A stretch of DNA of 64,000 bases from Siphonodentalium dalli (Eukaryota > Mollusca > Scaphopoda > Gadilida > Siphonodentaliidae). This document shows positions 34,121 to 45,299 of this stretch, piece after piece. The stretch is taken from contig CP136061.1 in NCBI GenBank assembly GCA_032622095.1, positions 217,340,373 through 217,404,372 on the forward strand. Direction: 5' to 3'. A program made the translations under genes and the position numbers. The notes below the pieces were generated by a model. It had not been told where the DNA came from. It did no database searches and worked only from the letters and a program-made list of their open reading frames with translations. The number at the start of each line of letters is the position of its first letter. Position 1 is the first letter of the stretch.

Positions 34121-35762
34121 GTCATTTCTTCAATATGAGGCCCCCAGCTTCCGTCGTTACTCAATATAATGCCAAGATGTTTGTGTACTTTTGCCTCTTT
34201 TATGGGCTGTTGGTTCATGTACAGGGTTGGGTGGTTTAGTGGGATACGTTTTCTGGAGCATGTTAGTGATTCTGTCTTGAGATCATTGAATTTAACATGC
34301 CATTTAGAAGACCAAGCTTGGAGTTTGTCAATCTCCTGTTGCAGCACTATCGCTCCAGTGTGAGGGTCATTGGTAGTAAATGCGATGGATGGGTCGTCGG
34401 CAAAGAGGCGAACGTTACATGTAATATTTGCTACAATGTCGTTTATAAATACGAGAAAGAGAATAGGGCCCAATACATATCCCTGGGGCACTCCTGCGGT
34501 GGTCTCCCCCATTTGGATTGACCATGTCGTAGGACAACACGCTGCTGCCGGTTAGACAGATATGATCTGAACCATTGTAATAGGTTATCACGAATTCCTA
34601 TACCATGAAGTTTAAATAGTAGACCGTCATGCCATACTTTGTCAAATGCTTTACTAATGTCGAAAAATAGTAATCGAATGTCTTGCCCATCGTTAAGTGA
34701 ACTACTGATATTGTTATATATTTCACACAACTGATAAGAGGTTGAGTTAGCGGGCATGAAACCAGATTGGTGTTCTGTTAAAATATGGTTTGACTGGAGA
34801 TAAGTCATGAAATGCTTGGCGATGCATTTTTCAAATAATTTGCTTATACAACTCAGAAGTGAAATCGGACGATAATTTTCTGGATTGCTACGATCGCCTT
34901 TCTTGTGTATTGGTACCACGTTCGCTCGTTTCCATTCCGGAGGAAAGTATGATTCGCGAAGAAAACGGTTGAACATCTGCGAAAGAGACTTGCTTAATCT
35001 TGTACAGTTTTTCAGTAATCGCGGGCTAATACAATCAGGACCAGATGCTTTGTCAGGCTGTATTGCCTTAAGTGCGTTGAAGACTTCTAGTTCGGTTATT
35101 TCTATACAATTCAATGTAGAAAGATCTGGGTCATCATTTAATATATCTGGGGGGTTATATGACCTATCAATGGATGCGATACTGCAGAAATAATTATTGA
35201 GGACCTCTGATTTGTCCGCGTCGGCCGATAAAATGTTGCCTTGCCAATTTAAAGGTGGCACATTGTCATATCTATTGGTGGAGAGACGATTAAAAGTTGT
35301 CCACCACTTCCTGTCCGTTGTCATGGGATCATGCAGGATTTCTTGTACCCTAGTTAGATATATGCGTTTAGCCGCTCTCACTTCGTTAATTACATCGTTG
35401 CGAATTTTACGATATTTGCACCAGACTGCGGGAGTATTTCTTATTTTTGCGTATTCTTTTTCGTTGCCTATAATTAAATACTTAATCCGGGGGTTGTTTA
35501 TCCATTCAGGCTCTTCTCTCCTATATTGGATTGTTTTGTGTGGAATGTGTTTTTGCATAAGGTCATTCAGTTTTTCTGTTAAGATACTACATATATTTTC
35601 GACTGGTATATATTTAAACAACTGTGGCCACTCGGGAGATTCTATATGATGGTTGATGGCAGGATAATCGGCTTGTTCGTACATGTAAATTGTGCGCGTG
35701 GCAGGTTTATTCGGTTTTATTGGGTTATAGATGTGAATGTTTACGTATATACACTGGGACAT
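34090..35762 (-). pseudogene. LINE reverse transcriptase domain, frameshifted
   Basis: The frame 35762-34443 carries WKRANVVPIHKKGDRSNPEN, YRPISLLSCISKLFEK, HQSGFMPANST and LLFFDISKAFDKVWHDGLLF. The frame shifts near 34505 into 34512-34090 with AGVPQGYVLGPILFL, then LFADDPSIAF. These are RT motifs in order, including the catalytic D of FDISKAFD and the FADD box. The usual PQGS has become PQGY. The 5' part (about 35760-35250) is the linker between endonuclease and RT. The enzyme would copy element RNA at a nicked target. The frameshifts make this copy non-functional. Confidence 0.9.
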
Positions 35763-36753
35763 GGTATCGGACTAAGTTGCAAAAGAATGGTTCTAGTGTT
35801 CCACTTTCCTTTTTCACGCAGTTCTCGTTTATTAGTACGACGTCTATTAATGTCTCGGAATATTCAGTGAAATTTGTCGAGTCATTGATAACTTGGTCAA
35901 GAGTAAACTGAGTGCATATTGATGATACTTTAGTACTCGTTAGGGCAAACTGATTTTCATTTAAGTCTCCACATATGACTATTCTTTTAGATGGATACGC
36001 ATTGATCACGTCGCCAATATTACCTTCTATTTCACCCCAGCATTGTATATTTGGGGGGCGATAAAACGTACCAACTAACACATTTTGTCCATTCATTAAG
36101 ATTTCAATCCATAGATTTTCTAGGTTACTTCTCTCCAAGTTATGTCTCCGTTTGAATGCAAACGAGTTTTTTATATAGACAATGACGCCAACCCCGACTG
36201 TATCAGTATTAGTTCTATCCCTGCGCTCGGGTGCATGAAATCCTGGTATGTATAAGTCGTTTGCGTTGTGTCTAGTTCCAAGTCAAGACTCGGTGAAACC
36301 ACACACATCGTACTTTTGAGTTTCAGTTGACAGTATGTCCAATTTCGGGACTATGCTCTGCACGTTCAAATGGAAAACTGATAGTACAGCATATGATTCA
36401 GGGCCGGGGTTTGGCAATACATTACCAGATATTATTAGTAATTGTCTGAGCCATGTTGGTATTCCAACTACGTTCATACTTATATGTGCACTTGTCAAAT
36501 TAGGTTTTCTACTTTTCTTTAATAGTATATGATTTACGAACTCGTTGTCCGTGTTCATGGTTGTTACAATTAATAATATGCGTAATAGTTTGATTTGGTT
36601 CGTTCCGTTGATGGATATGTATATGTAATTGCCACATGAGTAATATGTTCTTGTCCAATGGGGGATTGCATTATGGGTAATTAGGTAGTGTAGTAACTGA
36701 CTCAATCGTACCGATAGAGTCACGTACATTACTTTCCTTTGAAATTTCAACAC
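35725..36753 (-). pseudogene. LINE endonuclease domain (APE-type) with N-terminal 2A-like segment
   Basis: The minus-strand frame 36753-36283 ends in LLIISGNVLPNPGP, then FHLNVQSIVPKLD and CGFTES. A TGA stop at 36285-36283 sits where Trp is usual (TESW). The same frame then continues LGTRHNANDLYIPGF...GVGVIVYIKN to 36138-35725 with GTFYRPP, CGDLN and LIDVVLI. These are the ordered APE endonuclease motifs (N-x-[QR]-S, E, D-x-N). The final SDH motif reads RYH, losing the Asp. A frameshift near 35750 leads into the RT frame. Confidence 0.85.
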
Positions 36754-36877
36754 GCGTCTTGGTCATTACATACGCACAGCAGAGTCATGTGTTGGGTTCT
36801 CTTCCCTTTCACATTTGGAATAGCCGCCATTACTATCCTTTGCAATTTCATCACGCGCTTTAGTCAATGCATATCCC
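36729..36877 (-). repeat. Tandem repeat of about 101 bp at the LINE 5' end
   Basis: CCTTTGAAATTTCAACACGCG at 36736 and CCTTTGCAATTTCATCACGCG at 36837, each followed by a TTGGTCATTACAT or TTAGTCAATGCAT block, suggest two monomers of about 101 bp just 5' of the LINE coding region. Confidence 0.5.
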
Positions 36878-37069
36878 AAGAGATTCTGTCATTTCTGGCC
36901 TGGTTACTAGGCTAGTAATTAGGTCGATGTAAAAGTAAAAATGGGTCGCTTTAAAAGCTGTAGTCTTACCCCACTGAATAAAATAGTCCGACACAGATTA
37001 GCACATGTGCTGATATTGATATTACAACACCCTTTGGAAAGCATGCGATCGTGTGGTCATCAAAGATGG

Positions 37070-37621
37070 ATTTCGACGAAATTTGACACTTAGAGGTACT
37101 TGTGTCCGGGGAGTGTTTGGACGGGTCAAATCGTGACCGCGACCTCACCTTGACAATTGACAAGGTCAAATTGGGTAAAACGGACGGATTTCGATGAAAT
37201 TTGATACCTATGGTTACTTTTATCCGGGGAGTGTTTTGACGGGTCAAATCGTGACCCCCGGCGTGACCTTGACCTTCAATATGGCCAATCAAAGGACAAA
37301 TCGGGTAAGACGGATTGATTTCGACGAAATTTGATACCTAGGTGTACTTTGTCAGGGGGTGTTTTGGACGGGTCAAATCGTGACCCCGACCTGACCTTGA
37401 CCTTCGATATGGTTAATTCAAGGTACAAATCGGGTAAAACGGACTGATTTCGACGAAATGTATACCTAGGGGTACTTTTCTCCAGGGAGTGTTTTAGACG
37501 GGTCAAATCATGAACCCGACCTTACCTTGACTTTCAAAATAGTCAATTCAAGGTCAAATCGCGGCTTTCGCCGGAAATCAGATGGGAAACAGCCCGGACG
37601 AAGTCGGGCCCACCAGCTAGT
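37070..37621. mobile_element. 119-bp tandem array with CTAG|T Helitron-like end (copy 2)
   Basis: About four units of the same repeat as 15240-15810. The end is CGCCGGAAATCAGATGGGAA, hairpin GCCCGGACGAAGTCGGGC (37592-37609), 7 nt, CTAG, then T. Hairpin plus CTRR|T is the Helitron 3' signature. Confidence 0.65.
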
Positions 37622-39254
37622 GTAACGAGAGGCCGATCACGATCGGCAGATGTTTAACACATACCTTGGCGACAGCGATGCGCTATTTTCATAAATCCTT
37701 ACCCCATCCTTTTCATGATTTACATAGATAATAAACTTGATTTTTTGATGAGTGCAAAACATTAAACAATTAACACATTACTATTAAGTTCACAAGTGGA
37801 ATCACACTTATTGGGCCCCTTGCTCACATTAACACAATGTTAACACAGACGTGGCTTTGATTTCAACCTATTAGTGACTCCAACAGATATGTCTCATAGA
37901 GTGATAAAGCTAATTAAGCTCAATCCATTGTGGGAGAGAAGCACCATAACTGTTAAATATAAAATAGTTAAGAAATTAAGTAGATGAACATCATAGCAAC
38001 TCAAATGAACTATTTATTACATTGGAACATGAGACATAACATATTGTGTGTTTTTCTTTTATTATCATTTCTATTTTTTTGTTTATTATATTTTGTGTCA
38101 GCTGCATATTACAAATTCATAGCAACTTATTAATATTTCACCACAAAAAAAAATCAATACCTGATCAACTATACAAGTGAGGGATGTAGAGACCTGGATA
38201 TAAAATATGATTGCTAATGATTGGATATAAATGTTAATTTTCTTCTAAGTTGATCATTCTTCTGTTTGTGAACAGTTTAAATATAATTAATGTTAAGGTT
38301 AATATTTTCAAAACCATTCGATCAATACAAAAATATACAGGTGAAGAATATGTCATGATTATCACAGATGTGATTATTTATAGAGTGATCATGCAAAAAA
38401 TATTTAGCTATCACATTGTGTCAACAGGATTGGTGAAGGATGTTAATATATTTAAGCAAATAAACCAAATGACCCTCACTATGCAGGTTAGAGGTGTGTT
38501 ATCATAAACTGTGCCAGAACTATAAACATAATCAATGGAAATATTTGAGTTATCAAATCGGATAGTAAGGGATTAATTAATCTTACCCAAACTAATGAAC
38601 TGATAAACACAGAGAAGTCAACAAAAAGCATGTCATTGGATTTAGAAACCCATACAATAAGTCAGTCTCAAGAATCCCAGCACTGTTAATATTATCCTGC
38701 AGCCCAAATGCAATTGAGGGAATTTAAAAAAAAATACATTTCCTCTAATGATGAATATTCAATTGGTCATTTCTTGAAACACTGACTGAACCTGGCTCAA
38801 AGTTAAAGTTAAATATATGTCTATCGGATAATATGTGTCTATCGAATGGGTTAATTTTAATCCCAAATCCATGCAAGTTAAAAGTGGATCACCATCAACA
38901 TGGACATAGAATAGGAGAATGATCAAATAAAAAACATCAGTTCTAAGACCATATGATGTGTGCAGAGGGTTAATCATTTTCAATGACACCATATGATGGA
39001 ACTAAGGAATGCCTTTATTAATCATTTTCTAAGATATGACAACAGTGTCTCTGTAAACAATAATGCCATAAACTGCATGGTTTCAACACAGATAACAGAA
39101 CTGGAATAAAGAGTCTGACATCAATCACAGTTTGACAGATGTTTATAAGTCTGCAGCCATCAGTGGTACTCAGGTGTCCAAAGCAATAACTTTTCTCATT
39201 CCAATAACACAGGCATGTGTTGTGTCTTGTTCTATTCAAATTTAATAGTGTATG
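37622..39254. other. AT-rich intronic sequence, nothing recognised
   Basis: No coding, RNA or strong repeat signal is seen. The ORFs at 38250-38507 (+), 38992-38759 (-) and 39239-39018 (-) show no family resemblance. Confidence 0.4.
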
Positions 39255-39720
39255 GAAAAGAGGTATGAATTATAAAGGGTCCATAACTCTGTTAACATAT
39301 ACCGGATCAAACCCATATTCGCACTTGATATGTATTTAGGGGTCAGAAATTCATATACCAAAATTGGTGTCCATCAGATGAAAAATGTTTGAGTCATCCT
39401 GGCTTGGATGAATTATATTTAAAAACAAGAGTGGAAAGGGTTAACTAAACAATACCAAAATCCATACAGATGAAGAACGTGCTAAGAAAGACCTAGATAA
39501 GAAATATGAGGCAGATCAGAAGAAAATTGTTTGACTATGATGCATTGCATTGATAAGCAGGGTTAATTATTTTCTAAACCGATCAACCAATCGATTCGAT
39601 CGGATAGAAAATGTTTGAGTTATCGCATTACTCGTAAAGTGTCTACGGACAGACAGACGGCCATACAGACATACAGACAGACGGACGAACGACGAGTGGT
39701 TAATCCGGGCAACGACACTA
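39255..39720. repeat. Pearl-like block with GACAGACGG microsatellite
   Basis: CATAACTCTGTTAACATATAC / CCATATTCGCACTTGATATG, the AAAATGTTTGAGT(C/T)AT motif repeated (about 39383 and 39610) and a GACAGACGGACGAACGACG tail near 39650-39690 follow the same design as the blocks at 16925 and 24580. Confidence 0.45.
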
Positions 39721-39756
39721 TGTTTACCATACTATGGTATGGATAAACATAATTAA

Positions 39757-39938
39757 AAAGACAGCTTGAAGAATGTAATGTATAACACGAGAAACGGGGA
39801 AAACTTGATATATGGAAGTATCCAAATTTCCCACATGGGATTTGAAAGCTAGTTTATATCATATTATTATAATTTCTATTTATGGCTAATAATATGATCT
39901 TGGTGGCGTTACCATTTCTGATTATGGTTTTCTTGTTA
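39757..39938 (+). repeat. Dispersed repeat of about 180 bp (copy 2)
   Basis: Matches 15813-15995 throughout (CACGAGAAAC, GGAAGTAT, TTTGAAAGCTAGTTTATA, TGGTGGCGTTACCATTTCTG). Confidence 0.65.
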
Positions 39939-39962
39939 GATATATGTATATTGTCTCGTATG

Positions 39963-40321
39963 ATAAATGTAATATGTTTTGTTTTACCTGCCCGGGGCCG
40001 TTGCGGACAACTCTTATCGGCTGAGCACCCCTGACGGAGGTGGCCCACCCTTACGAGATGGTCAAAGTGCCCGTCGGACGTCAGCTAGTCCCCACAGGAA
40101 GTGGACAGTCAGTCATTTAGTCGGGACCACTCGTCCTCCTCAGGCTGCGAACCAATCCAGTGGAAGTACCGTCAGATGGTGGAAACCACCATCCGGGACG
40201 TATCACACCGCATGGGCTCGACCAAAGCATAGCGACCCTGCATGTTCGCCGCCAGCGGGGAACAGATACTACACTTTGATCTTAGCCAAAAGGCCGAGAA
40301 GCGATCTATAAATGTAATATG
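39963..40321 (-). mobile_element. U2-snRNA-headed SINE candidate with 14-bp target duplication
   Basis: On the minus strand, 40305-40260 begins ATCGCTTCTCGGCCTTTTGG and continues to GTGTAGTATCTGTTC. It matches the first 45 nt of U2 snRNA except for one extra A (GATCAAAGTG), and includes the branch-site-pairing GTAGTA. The match then stops and a GC-rich body of about 280 bp follows, ending GGGCAGGTAAAACAAAA. ATAAATGTAATATG is repeated exactly on both sides (39963-39976, 40308-40321). Precise 14-bp duplications, a 5' end at U2 position 1 and an A-rich tail are hallmarks of LINE-driven retroposition. This is therefore an insertion, not a functional U2 gene. snRNA-headed SINEs (SINEU) are known from crocodilians. 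The body matches no SINE domain I know. Confidence 0.85.
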
Positions 40322-41154
40322 GTGGTAAACAAGATTAAAGATACTCAATTATTATGCATCTTTAAGGTTTCAACAAAGATAGGTGCTATATATTCCCAAT
40401 TTGTTTTATTCCCAAATAATATAGAGTGTCCATGTATTTTGAATGCACATGTGCATATAATAATATTGCGATGATAGATCAATCAACATTTGTGAGTATC
40501 TTTTATACGTTGAAGAAAATCTAGTGAGTTCAAGATCTTACTCATTATTTCAGTCGAACAAAGATAAGTAACTCTGGAACCGAAATTGTGAAGTTTGTTT
40601 TGGAATAAGAATAATTTGTTACTATATTTATAATCACATTTTATTTTTGTAATTGTGTTGACATCGGCATCGGTGGGCGAATCTGTCAATAAATCTATCT
40701 ATCTATATTATATATATCTATATTTAGAACGGAAACTAGCAATATCAATCAACAACCATTTTTTAAGGTCGTCCTCATAGAAAATTTTTACTTCAAATAA
40801 CAAGGAGATATCATATAATCCAATGTTTGTATGGATCGACACAAACTCAGTTTTAGGTCTATGGAACAAAATCGCCAAACCAAACTCAATTTACATCGAT
40901 GAAATTCGTGGCGAAGTGACAGAAAGACCAATATATCTATCTAGATAAACAAAGAATAATTCTAGAATGAAAACAATTGGAAAACAATGAGGCTAAGAGT
41001 ACCTTGTTATCTGACACACTATGAACAAATTATATCCAAGGTAGCGAACACTGATATTGAGTAAATTGCATATTTTTATGTGATCATGCATGCATTTTTA
41101 ATTTTCCATTAGTTCTAAACACTATACTTCACACTTTGGACTGAAAGTACTTAC
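40322..41154. other. Intron sequence next to the TM exon
   Basis: About 41095-41147 resembles 47675-47735 (TTTTCCATTAGT-CTAAACACTA, CACACTTTGGACTGAAA), suggesting an old duplication of exon-flanking DNA. Nothing else is seen. Confidence 0.4.
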
Positions 41155-41240
41155 ATCTGCAACAGCAGCCGCAGCAACAACAACAACAAGCGATGATCGC
41201 AAAGAATCCAACGACGCACAGAACAATGGGCCACCAGATC
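41155..41240 (-). CDS. CYYR1/Shisa-like small membrane protein, TM and Cys-run exon
   Basis: This is an 86-bp exon on the minus strand between an ATTATTTTAG acceptor and a GTAAGT donor. Read from its second base it gives IWWPIVLCVVGFFAIIA, a transmembrane helix, then CCCCCCGCCCR. The frame leaves one base that joins in phase with the exon starting at 27969. A helix followed at once by a run of nine cysteines is typical of juxtamembrane palmitoylation clusters in CYYR1/Shisa-like proteins. The TGT/TGC run is a CAA/CAG-type triplet tract on the plus strand, so slippage could vary its length. Exons for the signal peptide and ectodomain (further 5', beyond 41240) were searched for and not identified. 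Confidence 0.68.
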
Positions 41241-41689
41241 CTAAAATAATCAAACATGACATGTTATCATGATCCATGCGTGTTATATATAGGGGCTATA
41301 TATAATGGTGAAATGTGCCACCTTGAAAGATAATTTGTGAGACCCACTGACACCATGTCGTGTTTCCACAAAATTTTGAATCTAAAGCCAGAGGAATGTC
41401 TGTGGCAAAAAAATGGGGCAGGAACAAACTCAAGGAAACAATGTTGAATTTTTTTATTTTTTTTTATTTTTGGAACTTACTACCCGGGAACGCAAGTTTT
41501 TTCCTAACCGATCTCGGACACCGACCCCTCCAACGCAAGTTTTTTTTCAAGGGCAATTGTGGACCCACCCCAACAGTTTGATGAATGAAAGTGTCAATGA
41601 CACTGTATCTAAATTTGGATGGGGGGGGGGTAATTTATATGTTACAGCCAATGGAGCGATTAGGAATGCGGAAATTTGAAATGTCTAAG
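41241..41689. other. Intronic or intergenic sequence, poly-T and poly-G tracts
   Basis: Frames at 41360-41679 run over TTTTTATTTTT and GGGGGGGG tracts and are not convincing as genes. Confidence 0.35.
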
Positions 41690-43330
41690 TAATATGTAAC
41701 ACGAATATCCAATATGACTGCTGGCAGCCATCTTTTTCAAGGAAATTCAAAACAAGGGTTGCGCATTAAAGATGACTCAGATCGATTTTTTCCCCCATAA
41801 GATTGAATCTGTTCGACCGAGAATCACTAAATTAAAGAACCATATCTCAGAACTAAGGGCCATAACTCAGGTAAATAAAAACAAGATGGATGCCGGCCGC
41901 ATGTTTTTTTTTATCGAAACTCGTTAAAATTCGATAGCTCCCATCTATAGGTGATCCTAAACAAGAAGTACAGTTTAAAAACAATGCTCCAATCAATGTG
42001 GGCATCAGGGTGTGCTGATGGATTCACATTTGATTTTTTTTTGGACGAATTTCGGGAAAAAAGGGAGGCTCCCATCTAGATGTCACCCGAATATCCATAT
42101 GGAGTTTGGTGACGATTGGATGAGAAATGTGACATATAAAATGTGCTAATGGATATAGTCATACATATAGTAAAATACAAGATGGCCGCTTGCAGCCATG
42201 TTTTTTTAAAGCAGAATTCGGGAAAAAAAATGGTAAGCACCCATCTAGATGTCACCCCGATGATTTGGTGGTGATCGGATGAGAGTTATGCTATGCATGG
42301 TGTGCTAAAGGATTTAGTGATGCAAAGAGTAAAATACAAGATGGCTGCCGGCGGTCATGTTTTTCATCGAAAATCGTTCAAATTTGACAGCTCCAATACA
42401 CTGATGATCCTAGACTCATATATCGAATCTCGTTGAAATCGGTCAAAGTTTGTTTGAGTTATCGCGCTAGCGGTCGCGAACGTTAAAAGTCGCTAAAAAT
42501 AGACAAACTAAGATCCATAACTCTCGTATAAAAGATTGGACCTATCTGGTTTTTGAACTCGAGCTAGATATTGTTACAAGAGACCCATAAAACAAAAATA
42601 AATGTTTGAGTTATAGCGCTAACAGTCTCGCGCCCGTCCATTCGCAGTTTTTTTTATTTTGAAAAAAAAACTCGTCATCTAGTTATCACCTCGAAGATCA
42701 ATATGAAGTTTGGTGACGATGGGATAAAGGGTATAGTCTGCAGTGTGTGCCAATGGATTTAGTCATACAAAGAGTAAAATTCAAGATGGCTGCCGTTGGC
42801 CATTATTTTTTAACGAAAAAAAAAAGATGACTCCCATCTAGTGGTCATCCCGAAGATCCATATGAAGTTTAGTGACGATCGCACAAGGGTGTATAGGGTG
42901 TGCCAAGGGTTTAGTCATACAAAGAGTAAAATCCAAGATGGCAATTGGCGGCCATGTTTTTCAACGAAAATTGTTTAAATTCTATAGCTCTCATCTAGAT
43001 TGATCCTAAACATGCCTGTAGAATTTCAGAACAATTCTACAATAAATTCAAGCGGGCTGCAGGGTGTGCCGACAGATTCAAATTTGAAATCCAAGATGGC
43101 TATTGGCGGACATGTTTTTAACTAAATTCGGAAAAGATTTATGGCTCCCATCTAGAGGTCACCCAGAACATCCATATGAAGTTGGTGATAATCGGACGAG
43201 GGAGGTGGCCTGTATAGTGTGTGCCGAATGATTTAGTCATACAAAGAGTAAATTCCAAGATGGCAGCTGGCGGCCATGTTTTACAACGCAATTAGGAACA
43301 AGACAGTCAATGACTGTGCTGTCGCTCACC
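41690..43330. repeat. Tandem array of units of about 140-160 bp (CAAGATGGC-type)
   Basis: Around ten degenerate units repeat AAGATGGC(T/C)GC, GGCCATGTTTTT, AACGAAA, AGCTCCCATCTAGA, CCATATGAAGTTTGGTGACGAT and TTTAGTCATACAAAGAGTAA. No coding frame is seen. Confidence 0.7.
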
Positions 43331-43439
43331 AGACTGCAAATACTGATAAGACTGGGACTCTGGAGACCACAACAGTCAGAACTTTTCATAATCACTTTAA
43401 AAGAAGTAGATATCTAAAGGGTTAAATCTAAAAAAAAAA

Positions 43440-43992
43440 AATTGGAGTTATGTCCCTGGCCCTGTCCACATTTGACCCAGTGACCTGATTTGAACAAATC
43501 TGAACCCCAGTCACCCAAGGATCTTTCATACCAAATATGAACCCGTATGGCCTGGTGGTATTTGAGAAGAAGTCATTTTAAGAATACTATGGAGGGAAAG
43601 AGTTATCGCAACTATTTCACCAAGTGAACTGATTTGAACAAATCTTAATGTGAGTCACCTAGGGAACATCCACACCAAATATGAAAACATTCGGTCTTAT
43701 CGTTCGGAAGAAGATGTTTAAAAGAATTACTATGGTGGGAAAGAGTTATGGCCATGGCTTCGTAACTATTTGACCCAGTGACCTCATTTGAACAAATCTG
43801 AATGAGAGTCACCTAGGGAACATCCACACCAAATATGAACCCATTTGGTATTGTGGTTCCAGAGGAGAAGATGTTCAAAGAATTGTTGACGGACGGTCGA
43901 CGTACGGACGGATGATGGACGGATGGACGGACGACGGACGAGGAGTGATTACTATAGCTCCACCGGAGACTTCGTCTCAGGTGAGCTAAAAA
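43440..43992. repeat. Units of about 170 bp with ACGG tail and terminal hairpin (block 1)
   Basis: Three units carry ATTTGAACAAATCTGAA, AGTCACC(C/T)A, CACACCAAATATGAA and GTTATGGCC. GGACGGACG repeats (about 43885-43945) precede the hairpin AGCTC..GGAGACTTCGTCTC..GAGCT (43956-43987). The hairpin end, core repeats and ACGG tail are pearl/Helentron-like. Confidence 0.65.
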
Positions 43993-44579
43993 GCATAGGT
44001 AGGGTGGCTGGTTGATAATTAAATCTCTTATCTCCGCCCCTATTTGAACAAACGAGAATCCCCATCTATGAGATCCATTCATTTGGTAATTTAAGACGGT
44101 AGATTTTAAGAGTTGAACTGAACTGATTTTCCTAAAATGACCCCAAATCTGAACAAATCTAAACCCCAGTCACCGAAGACCCTCCATACCAAACATAAGC
44201 TAAATAGGCCCGATGGTTCTTGAGAAGAAATTGTTTTAAGAATTACTATGGAATGAAAGAGTTATGGCCCTGACTTCTCACCTATTTGACACGATGAACT
44301 CGTTTGAACAAATCTGAATGTGAGTCACCTAGGGGACATCCACACCAAAATATATAAACCCATTTGGTCTTTAATATGTATCTGGAGAAGAAAACAATTG
44401 ATGGACGGATAGAGACACAATGACAGATGGATGGATGGGAGAACAGTCTGACATAGAGACAGACAAACTCAATCCAATATACCCCCCAAGTTTTCTTTGC
44501 AAAATCAGGGTATAATGAGTTCAACTGGATACTGGTGGCTAAGAAAATAATATTCGAACAGCCAAGTCTGAACATAGTA
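43993..44579. repeat. Units of about 170 bp, block 2
   Basis: Same core units (GAACAAATCTGAA, CACACCAAA, GGTTCTTGAGAAGAA) with a degenerate GGACGGAT tail and a TACCCCCCAAG / CAGGGTATAATGAG closing pair. Confidence 0.55.
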
Positions 44580-44984
44580 TCTGACATTTGCAGAATGAGG
44601 TCCCCAAAAGGTTAATTTAATGACGCAATCCTGCAATGCGGGCTAGCATCTCCAAATTCACCATCTGTGGACCTCATTCTGTTTAGGCCTCAACTGATAT
44701 GGGAGACATAGCATCAGATTGGAGTTATCCAGTTAAAGTTGGTGATGTGCACCCATTGGTCACCTCAATTATGCATTTTATCTTCTACAAATTAGGGGAT
44801 ATAGAAACTAAACAGAAGGGAAAAAGTAAGTAAAAATGTCAATTTAAGACCCTATATACTTCCCAGAAGATGAGGCCTAAGCAGAATGAGGACCCTGGCT
44901 AGTGTATTTGGTGATGCTAGCCTGTTGTGCAGGGTGGCATAACTAAATTCACCCTCTGGGGACCTCATTCTGCAAATGTCAGAC
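44580..44984. mobile_element. MITE with CAGAATGAGGTCC ends, copy 2
   Basis: The ends are CTGACATTTGCAGAATGAGG and GACCTCATTCTGCAAATGTCAG. Inner blocks match the copy at 17582-17993 in reverse order (AGTTGGTGATGTGCACCC, AATTAGGGGATATAGAAACT). Confidence 0.7.
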
Positions 44985-45120
44985 ACGCTAAATTCAGGTT
45001 TGAGAACAATAATTTGTTTTGATTTTAGTTTAATAACACACACTGACATGAGTGCTAGCTAAGCATTTGTTCACACCTGTCAGCATGATAACATTTCAAT
45101 TGATGAATGTGTATTTATAT

Positions 45121-45145
45121 TAACTCTCTCTCTCTCTCTCTGTCT
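45121..45145. repeat. (CT)n microsatellite
   Basis: CTCTCTCTCT run, imperfect at the right end. Confidence 0.85.
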
Positions 45146-45299
45146 GTAGCTAATACAATTGACTGAATCTGCTGGCGGTAGAGATCCTGTGAGTTAGGAG
45201 ATGAGATGGGTGGGATGTTGTTGTTGGGGGCTGGGTGGTGGCCTGGGTCATGCGGGGGGAGGGTGATAGAAAGGGAAAGTTTCCATTATTTCATTAAAG

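Larger units (their letters stand above)
27970..41154 (-). other. 13-kb intron of the CYYR1-like gene, loaded with transposons
   Basis: The intron is bounded on the minus strand by GTAAGT (41154) and TTTCAG. It holds the hAT-like foldback, the CR1/Jockey LINE, a Helitron-like array, a pearl-like block and the U2-headed SINE. Outside these, 37622-39250 is AT-rich with nothing recognised. Confidence 0.55.

Noticed and set aside
34885-35870. Plus-strand ORFs of 74-150 aa
   Set aside because: Antisense shadows of the minus-strand LINE reverse transcriptase.
40260-40305. Functional U2 snRNA gene
   Set aside because: Only the first 45 nt match, the Sm site and the 3' stem-loops are missing, and target duplications show it is a retroposed copy.
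39979-40311. 110-aa plus-strand ORF
   Set aside because: Antisense of the U2-headed SINE; its last residues are the complement of U2.
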